From NCBI RefSeq assembly GCF_001704415.2, contig NC_030811.1:5552501-5616500 (forward strand): a DNA stretch of 64,000 nt, read 5' to 3'. Below the pieces are notes generated by a model. That model saw nothing but the letters and a program-made list of their open reading frames with translations, was not told the origin of the DNA and searched no databases. Of the stretch, positions 10,979-20,975 are shown piece after piece (position 1 is the stretch's first letter; each line of letters begins with the position of its first letter). A program made the translations under genes and the position numbers. The DNA comes from Capra hircus. Lineage: Eukaryota > Chordata > Mammalia > Artiodactyla > Bovidae.

Positions 10979-11661
10979 GCACCCCCCACGTGGAGCCTCT
11001 CCCTAAACCAGCCCTGCCTCCCTGACTCTCCACACCTAACCAAGGATCTACTGGGGCCAAATTCATGGCAGTGAGAGCTGAGTGAAGAGGCCGAGGCGCG
11101 TACCGTGGGTCGGGACCTGGCCCTGCAGGGCAGCCTGCTGCCCCCAGTGTACACACGAGGACGCTGACACTAGGTCTCTGGTCACTGCTGGAAACCGAGC
11201 CGGCGTTCAGCTCCTGTGTCTGTGTCCAGAATCCTTGCTCATACCATCCTGCTGTGGGGTGACCCTCCATCCCTGGGCCCATGGTTGTGACCGCCCCTAG
11301 CCCATGTCCACAGATACATGCCGCCCACCTCTTGGAAAGCTGCTCCGTGTGAATTATGCATGGGACTCAGAAGAGCTTTGGAATGCCTGAGCCCGTAGGT
11401 CAGTGGGTAGTGGCTGAACCCAACACTTTAGAGACCTTTGTGCTTCCTGTATCACATGGTTGGAAAAAGAAACCCTTGAACTCAAGCAGAGCTGGAGTCC
11501 CGTGGTTCGGGTGTAGCTCGGCCTCTGCCTCCGAAGCCCACTGGGCATAAGGTTCTGCACTGCCCCTCATGGCCACACTGGTCCTTTATCGCAGGGCAGA
11601 GGGTCTCAGGAAGAAGGGGGCGTGTGGTTGAGAGTCCCCACAAGGGCATCTCTTCCTTTAA

Positions 11662-11920
11662 GGGACCATAAGCCCAGCTGAAGCTCCAGTGCTCTGGCCA
11701 CCTGATGGGAAAAGCCAACTCATTGGAAAAGACCCTGATGCTGGGAAAGATTGAGAGCAGGGGGAGAAGGGCACGACAGAGGATGAGATGGTTGGATGGC
11801 GTCACCGACATGATGGATGTCAGTTTGAGCAAGCTCCAGGAGATGGTGAAGGGAAGGCTGGCATGCTGCAGTTCATGGGGTCGCGGAGAAGCAGACACGG
11901 CTTAGCGACTGAACATCAAG
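11662..11920 (+). mobile_element. RTE-BovB LINE 3' fragment
   Basis: BovB 3' sequence runs on the plus strand from gggacc.../gctgaagctcc to the terminal gcgactgaacatcaag. It ends exactly where a second BovB copy begins. Confidence 0.9.
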
Positions 11921-12421
11921 TGCAGACGGCATATTAAAAAGCAGAGCCATCACTTTGCCAGTACAGGTCCGTCTAGTCAAGGCTATGGTTTTTCCAGCAG
12001 TCATGTGTGGATGTGAGAGTTGGACCATAACGAAAGCTGAGCGCTGAAGAATTGATGCTTTTGAACTGTGGTGTTGGAGAAGACTCTTGAGAGTCCCTTG
12101 GACTGCAAGGAGATCCAACCAGTCCATCCTAAAGGAGATCAGTCCTGGGTGTACATTGGAGGGACTGATGTTGAAGCTGAAACTCCAACACTTTGGCCAC
12201 CTGATGCAGAGAGCTGACTCATTTGAAAAGACCCTGATGCTGGGAAAGATTGAGGGCAGGGGAAGGGGAGGACAGAGGATGAAATGGTTGGATGGCATCA
12301 TCGACTCGATGCACATGGGTCTGAGTGAACTCCGGGAGTTGGTGATGGACAGGGAGGCCTGGTGTGCTGCAGTCCATAGGGTTGCCGAGGAGCTGACTCA
12401 ACTGAGCGACTGAACATCAAG
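11921..12421 (+). mobile_element. RTE-BovB LINE 3' fragment inserted in the tail of the previous one
   Basis: This copy starts within the RT 3' region (ggcatattaaaaagcagag) and ends gcgactgaacatcaag. The 9-bp aacatcaag at 11912-11920 and 12413-12421 is its apparent target site duplication, so it landed in the tail of the first copy. Confidence 0.9.
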
Positions 12422-12432
12422 CCCAGCTCAGG

Positions 12433-12449
12433 GCGCCCTCTAGTGGTGG
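12433..12449 (-). promoter_or_regulatory. Candidate CTCF site
   Basis: The minus strand reads ccaccactagagggcgc, a close match to the core CTCF motif as I know it (CCA, then C/T AG, then A/G GGGCGC). It lies just outside a BovB element in intron 2. This is a motif match only. Confidence 0.45.
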
Positions 12450-12892
12450 AAGAGCTCACAGGGTCCCGGGACCGGACAGGCACCCCAGGTGTACAGAGAC
12501 ACAGAGGCCGCTTTCTTACCTCCCTTCTCAGTGCACCTGGGGTCACCTGCCTTGCAGAGCCCGGGGTCTCAGCCTGCTGGCCGACTTCCGCCAGGCTTCG
12601 TCCTTGCCCCAGCACCCAGTGGACAAGTGGTTTTCCTTTCCTGCTGCAGAGCTGGGTGGCCGGGGCCCTCTGGCTCCTGTGTTGCAGGCTTCCCCAGGGG
12701 ATGACAGCCAGTCGTGTGCAAAGGTGATTACTGTTGGTCAGGTCTGGCTGGTGCCCCTTCAGACAGCCCTGAGGGGCGAGGTGGGCCCCTCATTCCACCC
12801 AGGAGGAGACCCAGGCTTAGGGAGTCTCAGTAACGCCCCCGGTGGTTCAGCAAGGGTTGAGCAGGTCAAGCCCAGGCGCTCAGATGCAAATG

Positions 12893-13207
12893 AAGTGAAG
12901 TGAAGTCACTCAGTTGTGTCTGATTCTTTGCAACCCCATGGACCATACAGTCCATGGAATTCTCCAGGCCAGAATACTGGAGTGGATAGCCTTTCCCTTC
13001 TCCAGGGGATCTTCCCAACCCAGGGACCAAATCCAGGTCTCCTGTTTTGCAGGCGGATTCTTTACTGGCTGAGCCACAGGGAAGCCCAAGAAGACTGGAG
13101 TGGGTAGCCTATCCCTTCTCCAGGGGCTCTTCCTGACCCAGGAATCAAACTGGGGTCTCCTGCATTGCAGGCGGATTCTTTACCAACTGAGCTATGAGGG
13201 AAGCCAT
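12893..13207 (-). repeat. Extended Bov-tA SINE (doubled module)
   Basis: Reverse Bov-tA with two tRNA ends. An imperfect target duplication, agatgcaaat at 12882-12891 and agatgcgaat at 13210-13219, frames the insertion. Confidence 0.9.
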
Positions 13208-13928
13208 TGAGATGCGAATACTGGTTCCTAAACCCACCAGCAGGGCACCTTAGAAATCCCTCCAGTCTATGAGTTGCAAGTGCACTGGCTTGAAGATGGA
13301 GTCAAGCACTTTTTCAAACCCTAACTGGTGGCGATTTCAAGTCATGACCCAAGTGAGCCTCAGAGGTTTTCAGCCTCATTAACTTTTTTCCCTAACCCTT
13401 GTGGTCACTCCAACGTGGACGCTGCTTGGAGATGAAACCTTCGTCCCTTCTACACCAGGACCCCAGGACGGAGCCCCGGGCCCCCAGACTCTCAGGTCCT
13501 GGGGGTCTGTGCTCCCTCCTTCGAGGAAGGGCAACATTATTGCAGGGCGGTCAGACCTCAAGGACAGATGCATGTTCTTGAGAAGTGAAGACCAGGAGAT
13601 GGGGCTGCAGACAGGCCAGAGGGGAAGAGGCCAGCTTTCGAGGCTTTGCGGTTGCCTTGGCTGTCCTCCCCGCCTCCCGGAAGCCCCCTTGCAGAGAGCT
13701 GGACGGAGGCCAGGGTTGGGGGGTGGATGGGGTGGTGTGGCCCAGCCTGTGGATGGGTCATCCTTGCTCCCATCCTGCACACCCTCTCAGGCCGCCCCTT
13801 GTCTGTGTGAGAGCCTGGTTGGGCTGTTTCTCAGTTGGGGTGCCATGGACCCCCAAGCTGGGTGGCAGGGGACAGCGGAGGAGGGGAGGTCCACACAGGC
13901 CGCCATCTGGGCTCCAAGGGACCTCACA

Positions 13929-13956
13929 TGTCTGTCTGTCTGTCTTTCTGTCTGCA
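13929..13956 (+). promoter_or_regulatory. PRKAG2: Exon 3 polypyrimidine tract made of (TCTG)n
   Basis: The 3' splice site of exon 3 is preceded by tctgtctgtctgtctttctgtctgcag. The pyrimidine tract is therefore a tetranucleotide microsatellite with one interruption. This is directly visible; an effect on splicing strength is inference. Confidence 0.85.
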
Positions 13957-13957
13957 G

Positions 13958-14237
13958 GTGGACAGCCCCTTCGGCTCGGGCAGCCCCTCCAAAGGCTTCT
14001 TCACCAGAGGCCCCCAGCCCCGGCCCTCCAGCCCCGTGTCTGCCCCCGTGCGCCCCAAGACCAGCCCCGGCTCCCCCAAAACCGTGTTCCCGTTCTCCTA
14101 CCAGGAGTCCCCACCGCGCTCCCCACGCCGCATGAGCTTCAGCGGGATCTTCCGCTCCTCCTCCAAAGACTCCTCCCCCAGCTCCAACCCGTCCACCTCG
14201 CCGGGGGGCATCCGCTTCTTCTCTCGCTCCAGAAAAA
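13958..14237 (+). CDS. PRKAG2: PRKAG2 exon 3 (AMPK gamma-2, Ser/Pro-rich N-terminal extension)
   Basis: This exon of 93 codons plus one base encodes the Ser/Pro/Arg-rich, probably disordered extension found only in long gamma-2, close to human residues 63-155. Clear landmarks are VDSPFGSGSPSKGFF, the PSSP/RPKTSPGSPK stretch, FPFSYQESPPRSPRRMSFSG and GGIRFFSRSRK. Many SP motifs and the basic RRMS site suggest phosphorylation. The acceptor is tctgcag and the donor is aaaaa|gtaagg. The length of 280 bp and the phase-1 end match my memory of the human exon. The open frame continues through both splice sites (13835-14332), so the frame alone does not define the exon; the splice signals and similarity do. 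The CBS domains lie in later exons outside the window. Confidence 0.95.
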
Positions 14238-14837
14238 GTAAGGCATTGATGCTTTTGTTCCAGGTGGGTGCAGGGCTGCGGGGGGAGCCGCTCTCGGCCT
14301 CGGGGGACGCTGCCGCTGGCCGGTGGCTGTAGCGATGGTGCTGAGTGCGCGCGTCTGGGTCCGTCCCCCAAGAAAAATTGAGCTCCGGAAAAACGGGTTT
14401 CCACCAGGGCCCCTTTCTTCCTGCGCTAACCCATCGGTCGTGGTTTGCGGGGGTTAATGCAAACATCGCCATCTGATAGGGCTGAAAGGACAGCCACGTG
14501 GAATGCTGGAAGTCAGGAGTGGTGTGAAGCTAAGATTGGGCCCGGTACCCTGCTGTGGTCTGCCCCAGGGTGGACCACAAGCCAGAGGGATTTGAGTCTT
14601 TGGGACTCAAATTTGGGACCACATTTGAGGGATTTGAGGCTTACTTGTTTCTGGCACATCCTGACTTTGTTCTGGGTCCTGGGTAGCTGGGGTTCATCTG
14701 TTAAGAGAAACAGGGGCAGGAAACGTGTGTTTGAGAGAGAGTTCTTTAGGCTCATGAGAATTTGTGCTCTAAGGATAAACTGTTCTCCGCTGAGCGCCGT
14801 TGATCGTAACTGGAAATATTATGGCTAACCATAAAGC

Positions 14838-15050
14838 TGTCCTTGTTTAGTTGCCAAGTCACATCAGACTCCTTGTGATCCCCGTGGACTGTAGCCCGCC
14901 AGGTGCCTCTGTCCCTGGGATTCTCCAGGCAGGAATATTGGAGTGGGCTGCCGTGCCCTCCTCCGGGGGGTCATCCTGACCCAGAGGCTGAACCCGTGTC
15001 TCCTGCGTCGGCAGGAGGGTTCCTTACCACGGAGCCCCCGGGGAAGCTCA
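14838..15050 (-). repeat. Bov-tA SINE with 11-bp target duplication
   Basis: Reverse Bov-tA lies between two copies of aaccataaagc (14827-14837 and 15051-15061). It is relatively diverged and GC-rich. Confidence 0.92.
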
Positions 15051-15668
15051 AACCATAAAGCAGACGGTTTCTTTTCGCCTCTCCTGTTTCTCGGTGCGTC
15101 TCCCTACTCGTCGCGCCTCTTTCTGATGACAGAGGAAGTTCCTGTTCAGGAAGATGGTGCTTTGGAAAACATGCTTGCCCCGGGTGTCGGGTCTGGAGTG
15201 GTCCTCCTTTGTCTCTGGTTGTATTTGCAGGAGGGCCTGTAGGTCGGAGCTGTACGCCATCCACAGGGCCAGCACCAGTGTTCAGCCTCTGTGACTTACG
15301 AGGGAGGGTGGGGGACTCTTCTTTTGGTGGTTTGGGGTGTTGCTCCTAGCACCCCTCAAGTCCTCCCCGTGATGACTGAACTCACGTGCAAGTGTACAGA
15401 TGTCCTGTGACGAGGGAGTCCTCACGCAGATGACGCGGGCCACGTGCGGTTGGGAACTTACATGTGAAGCCAGAGGGGCAGGTGTGTCCCAGCCCTGATG
15501 TCCCAGCGCCCCAGAGAACATCCATCCCCGGTTTCCTCTACAGGGATCCTGAAACCCTCAACTACTCCATCATACACCAGCTCTCAGAGGAGGGTGGTCA
15601 GACCAGACCTTCACCAGACATCCTGTTTCTCACATTGGGCCTGGGTTGGTTACAACAGAATGAGGTTG

Positions 15669-16073
15669 TGTTAATTTCGTGGGGGCAGCCATGACGAAGT
15701 AGCCCAAACCGGGTGGCTTAAACAACAGGAATTTATTCCCTCCCAGCTCCAGAGGCCAGACGTCAGAACCAAGCTCTCAGCGGGGCTGTGGTCCCGCTGA
15801 AGGGGCTGGGGAAGAGTCTGGCTTTTCTCTCAGCTCCTGGTGTTGCTGGCAGCCCTTGGTGTTTCTTGGCCCGTGGAGGCAATGCTCACCGTCTGCCTCC
15901 ATCGCCGTGGGCGTCTGGCTCGCTCCCGCCGTGTGTCTGTCCGTATCCACGGGCCGCTTCCCTTCTGAGGACCACAGTTGCTTTGCATGCAGGGCCACTG
16001 ACCCCAGGATGACCTCCTCCGAATCCCTTACATCTGCTGTGACCTTGTTTCCACTTAAGTTCCCTTTTTGAGT
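15669..16073 (-). mobile_element. MLT1-type MaLR LTR
   Basis: It opens ttaatttcgtgggggcagccatgac and has the block gggtggcttaaacaacaggaatttatt. The middle section is cagctcctggtgttgctggcagcccttgg, typical of a reversed MLT1 LTR. It is solitary and has no internal region. Confidence 0.75.
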
Positions 16074-16115
16074 TTCCTGGAAAAGACATGAATTTGGCGG
16101 GGGGAGGGGGTAGGG

Positions 16116-16322
16116 ATACCTGGTGGCTCAGACAGTAAAGAATCCGCCTGCAGTGCAGGAGATGTGGGTTCGATCCCTGGGCTGGGAAGATCCCCTGGAG
16201 GAGGAAAAGGCAACCCCCTCCAGTGTTCTTGCCTGGAGAATCCCATGGACAGAGGAGCCTGGCAGGCTGCAGTCCACGGGGTCGCAAAGAGTCGGACACG
16301 ACTGAGCGACTAACACACACGC
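16116..16322 (+). repeat. Bov-tA SINE
   Basis: It has a tRNA-like head (acctggtggctcagacagtaa, gttcgatccctgggctggg) and the Bov-A body. It ends gacacgactgagcgactaacacacacgcac. Confidence 0.92.
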
Positions 16323-16618
16323 ACAGCCATCCCACCCAGGGCACCGGTGACATCAGAAGAGCCAGGACCTGCAGTTCACGACACTGGCTGGGGAGTGGAG
16401 GACTGACCTGCGGGCATAGGATGGTCACCCTGTTAAGACCAGGGTCACTTCTGAAGGCAGAAGGCCGCAGCCAGGATGCAGTCTGGGAGGTCTGGGGGAG
16501 CCTGCAGGTGGCCTGTGAGTCCTGGAGGCTTGCCCGGCCTTCAGCTCCTGGTGCCGGGAGTCCATGCTGCCCGTTTCTGGTCAGTGACTTTGAAGGCCAT
16601 TCAGTGTGCCTGCCTGGG

Positions 16619-16772
16619 TGCTAAGCTGTTTCAGTCGTGTCCAGTTTTTTGCAACCCCATAGACTGTCACCGGCCAGGCTCCTCCATCCATGGGATCCTC
16701 CCAGCAAGAATACTGGAGTGGGTTGCCATTTCCTTCTCCAGGGGATCTTCCCAGCCCAGGGATCGAACCCAG
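16619..16772 (-). repeat. Bov-tA SINE lacking most of the tRNA head
   Basis: Reverse Bov-A body from ctaagctgtttcagtcg to ggatcgaacccagg. The distal tRNA segment is missing. Confidence 0.85.
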
Positions 16773-18375
16773 GAGTGGCTGGGGCTGCTGGTAAAAAGAC
16801 GCTCATTAATTAGGTTGGGTTGGGGCTCAGCTTCCTTAGAGAAGCTCTCTCGGGGGTGGGGGCGGTGGGTGTTCAGACCAGGGACGGTAGCCCGTGCTGT
16901 TGCCCTTGAAGCACGGAGCCCACGTCCTTGACCTTCCCCAGCCGGAAACCAGCCCTGCCCAGCCTGCTGATGAAGCGTGAAGGCCCTGGTCTGTATACAG
17001 GCAGCACGTGTCCTGCTTCATGGGTCCTCCCCTCGGGCCCTGGCCCCCCGGTTTTCCCATCGCGTGTGGTGTGAGGCGTGTGTGGAGGGCATACAATCTG
17101 TCTGCTCTTCCTCCTGCTTGAGTCTACACCCACGTCAAGGTGCCTGGACTATACATCGCTCCCACTGCCCCGGAACTGATTCCGTAACCCTGAACTTGAG
17201 AGGAACGCCCTTGGCCTGTGTGAAGGGTCTTATAAGCGGCAGCCCATGGAACGTGCTGTGAAAAGATGTTGCAGGGACACTTTGTCACACGAGACCCCTG
17301 GGAGAAATTTCCCATCTTGGTACCAAGAATAGCTGTACTTCTGAGCAACTGGATGGCTTTTGTGTGTCATAGACTGTGATGGTGTAACAACCCCATTTCC
17401 CATCTGCATTGTCTGCTGGGAATTGGAACCAACTCTGTACCCAGGGTGTTAAGAGCATTTCTAGCCTGGTTTCTGAATCCATTTTTGGCCCCCCATCCTT
17501 TTACTTCCCGCCCCACAACTCACTTTTCAAAAAAATAAAAACAAAGAAGACAGTTTGATGGAAGGAGTTGGGTGTATTTACAGAATTCAAAGAGGAGCTG
17601 AATGCTCGCGACTCAGGAAGGGAAGGAGCCAGGCTGGTTCTGGCAGGCTCAGTGGCCAGAATTCACAGAGATGCAGAGAATCCCTAGTCTTTGCGTCTCT
17701 CCACCAGCCACTCCAAATGCCTCATCCTAGGATATCTGATCAGCCCAGCTGGGATCTCTGAACCAATGGGGTCCTGTTCAGGGGGCGGCTGGGAGGCAGG
17801 GTCAAACAGCTAAAGCACAGTGACCAGGAGCCTGCCCTAGAGGTGGGCGGAACGTTCCAGGAGGAGAGGCCCAGTTGGCAGCCAGGACGCACCCACACCA
17901 CTCTCTGCATCCACTGCCCGGCCTGTGTGCACACGCAGCCTCCTACATCCATGAAGATGCCCTCATCGAGCTCGGTCCAGTCACTCCACATGCGGCAGTC
18001 AGCATCCCCCTGCTTCCCCGATCCTGTCTGAGCGTCACCGCTAAGGATGGACCAAGCCCTCCGCCTTGGCCTGATGAGACGCTCGTTTCTCCTCCAGTGC
18101 TGTCTGCACCCTGTCCTTCCCATCCTGTGACTTCCGGGGGAGAGTTAAGATTCCCCACATTAAGAACTGCAGCAGACTTCCTCTGTTCTCTTTCTCTATT
18201 GTCTGCTGACACAGGATTAAAAGGTGCCGCAGACTCCCCAGGTGACCCTCAAGTGTGGCAAACATTGTTGTCTGTTATTCGGAGAAAGGGGGAAGACAGA
18301 AATCCTGCAGAGCCATTTTCAAAGGGAAAGAGAGGAAAAGGATTCAGACCCATTAAGAGCGAGAGAAGATGGCAG

Positions 18376-18510
18376 GGGCTTCTCTGGGGGTCCAGTGGCT
18401 GGGACCCTGTGGGTCCCATGTGGGGGGCCCAGATCCGATCCCCTGGGCGGGGAGCTAGATCCCACGTGCAGCAACTAAGACCCAGTGTAGTCACACAAGT
18501 AAATACAATA
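18376..18510 (+). repeat. CHR (tRNA-Glu) SINE fragment
   Basis: It begins ggcttctctgggggtccagtgg and continues to the agatcccacgtgcagcaac box typical of cetartiodactyl CHR SINEs. It is diverged. Confidence 0.75.
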
Positions 18511-19010
18511 TATCTTTCTGCTCGTCTGCTGCTGGGAGCAGCGAGGACCTCGGTTGGCTGGCGCTCTCTCCCCGGGAGGAGAGCCAGCCCTTTGCTCTGC
18601 AAGGACCCTACCCCTTGGAGGGGCTTCTTGAATGCTGTGGCTGTAGCCTTCCCCTGGGCTCCTGGCCCAGTGGCGTGTTGATCCCAGACATGTCCTGGGG
18701 ACCCTAGGGTTTCCATCACGCTCGTCCTAGCCACACGGTTAACTAGCAGCAAGCCTAATTCCCTTGGAGGATCAGGGTCAGCCATCCCAAGCAAAGCAAT
18801 AACCCACTTTCGGCCTCTTCCTCTAAAAACAGACGACAGCCCGGGACAAAATCCAGCTTGAAACTTTTCTTCATTCTTGTACTTTAATCACTGAGATACA
18901 GGCACGCCCTTGCTTCTCTCCCCTGTGGCTATTTGCGCTTGGAACGCAGATTCAAGCTATTGTCTCTGAACCACATGCCCCACAGGGTAGAACACGTTTA
19001 CATCTCGTCT

Positions 19011-19204
19011 TCAAGTGAAAGTCGCTCCGTCGTGTCAGACTGTTTTGAACCCATGGGCTGTACAGTCCATGGAACTCTCCAGGCCAGAATACTGGAGTGG
19101 GTAGCCTTTCCCTTCTCCAGGGGATCTTCCCAACCCAGGGGTCAAACCCAGGTCTCCCACATTGCAGGCGGACTCTTTACCAGCTGAGCCACGAGGGAAG
19201 CCCC
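19011..19204 (-). repeat. Bov-tA SINE
   Basis: Reverse Bov-tA framed by acatctcgtct (19000-19010) and acatctcatct (19205-19215), an 11-bp target duplication with one mismatch. Confidence 0.9.
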
Positions 19205-19762
19205 ACATCTCATCTAGTTCCCAAGGAGTCTTACATGGCCATGAGGCGGTAGAAGCTTCCAGAAAATAGCGAAGCTTATCTCCAAAAGGACAACAAAGAT
19301 TTCCTGCAGCTTGGCTGAGGATGGCCTTGCTTTTGAAGGTGAGGAAAGGGAAACGCGTGTCCATCTGTTTGTGAACTGCAAATAATAAGATGAAAGTCTT
19401 TAAAAAAAGAAAGAAAGCAAAACAGTCTGGCTTGGTCAGCAAGGCAGGACCTCAGGAAGGACTGAATCTCATGGTACTCAACTTTGCTCCCTAATCGTTG
19501 ATAGTAATTAGCCTTGTCTCCTGGGCTTGTTCTCAGTGCATTGTACGTGAGCGCTGGGTTTTGTTCCGACACGTGCGTATTTGTTTATTTTACTCATTTG
19601 CTTGTTAATACTTCACTGATACGTTAGGTGCATCATGAGACACACACCAAAACCTTAATTGGAGACCTCGGTGTCCCAGGTGTCAATATTCAGGGTTCAC
19701 TTTCTGGATGTGTAGACAGGAAAAGCAAGATTCTCCGGATTGGGCACTGTAGAGGGTTTTCT

Positions 19763-19899
19763 CCGGAGAAGGCAATGGCACCCCACTCCAGTACTCTTGC
19801 CTGGAAAATCCCATGGATGGGGGAGCCTGGTGGGCTACAGTCCACGGGGTCGCACAGAGTTGGACATGACTGAAGCGGCTTAGCAGCAACAGCAGCAGC
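19763..19899 (+). repeat. Bov-A SINE with (AGC)n tail
   Basis: Starts ggagaaggcaatggcacccc and ends cttagcagcaacagcagcagc. It lacks the tRNA head. A short ttttctc repeat lies at both edges. Confidence 0.88.
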
Positions 19900-20251
19900 A
19901 AATTTTCTCGGTTTGCTTCCTCTGTCTTCTGTTGGCCAAAACCTAACAGCATTTCCACATCAGACAGTTCCTCCTAGTTCAACACACGGCAAACACACAG
20001 AATCCAGGACAGGACCTGCAGTGGCGCAGAACACGTTGACAGCCTCAGGCTCCCGGGGGACCAAATGACAAGGCTCCAGGGTGGAATTGGTCATAAACGG
20101 GGCACAAAAGGAGGGAACAGCAGAGAAAGGACGGGAGGAAGTTCCAGGCAGGCTGCGGGGAGGAGACAGAAAGCAACTTTCCTGGGCTGCAGTAGAGATG
20201 CTGAGCTCTGAGAGCAGAGCAGAGGTGAGAAGGGCAGGTGGCCCACGTGGG

Positions 20252-20465
20252 GCGACATGGGAAAGACCTACACTGGGTCTACGCTGGGAAAGACCGAAGG
20301 CCAAAGGAGAAGCGGGCAGCAGAGGAAGAGACGGTTAGATAGCATCACTAACCAAATGGACATCAGTCTGAGCAAACTCCAGGAGATAGCCAGGGGCAGG
20401 GAAGCCTGGTGTACTGCAGTTCATGGGTTGCAAAGAGTCGGACACAACTTCACAACTAAACAACA
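20252..20465 (+). mobile_element. RTE-BovB LINE 3' fragment, diverged
   Basis: BovB terminal motifs are visible (gctgggaaagaccgaagg, ggacatcagtctgagcaaac, caaagagtcggacacaac). The copy has many substitutions and ends in an acaacaacaac tail. Confidence 0.8.
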
Positions 20466-20728
20466 ACAACATGTCACCATTAAAAAAATAATAATAACTT
20501 TAGGTTGACCACAGGACAACTAACAACCCTTACAGGCCTCCATAAAGGGAGTACGGACAAAACTGATGCTTGGAGAATATTATTAAGACCGCTTGTGCAG
20601 AGAGTGAGAAGGGCTTGTAAGGAAATGAGGCCACCGTCCTAGTCCAGGGTGGCTTGGGACCCAGACGAGGGACTCGGAGCAGCGGAAGGGATGGTAGGAA
20701 CAGAGAGGGATGGAAAAAGGACTAATGG

Positions 20729-20887
20729 TGGGAATCCCCTGGCAGTCCAGTGGTCAAGACTCTGCCTTCCAATGCAGGGCGTGTGGGTTCGGTCCCTGGT
20801 CCGAGAGCTAAGATCCCATGTTTCCCATGGCCAAAAACCATAAAATAGGAGCAGTACTGTAACAAATCCAATGAAGACGTAAAAAAA
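20729..20887 (+). repeat. CHR (tRNA-Glu) SINE
   Basis: Head gggaatcccctggcagtccagtgg, box gtgtgggttcggtccctggtc, and an A-rich tail (gtaaaaaaagg). Confidence 0.85.
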
Positions 20888-20975
20888 GGAAAATAAATAA
20901 TGGGGTGTAGAAAGGATGGGGAAGAAAGAGGGAAATGAAAGGGTGAGAGAACCCAAACCTGTGAGTTCTCGCCAC

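Larger units (their letters stand above)
7330..13957 (+). other. PRKAG2: PRKAG2 intron 2
   Basis: The intron is bounded by gtaagg and tctgtctgcag, both in phase 0. From 7330 to 10669 it is GC-rich and largely free of recognisable repeats. It contains a pyrimidine tract at about 7635-7790, and no exon with a convincing peptide. Stretches 10979-11661, 12450-12892 and 13220-13926 also show nothing beyond ordinary intron sequence, apart from a CTCF-like site. Several long open frames here are chance consequences of high GC. Confidence 0.9.

Noticed and set aside
13401..14135. 244-codon plus-strand open frame ending in exon 3
   Set aside because: It reads intron 2 and then exon 3 in the wrong frame; GC-rich sequence keeps it open by chance.
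13787..14404. 205-codon minus-strand open frame over exon 3
   Set aside because: Antisense shadow of the PRKAG2 exon; its Gly/Ala/Arg composition reflects the complement of a Ser/Pro-rich exon.
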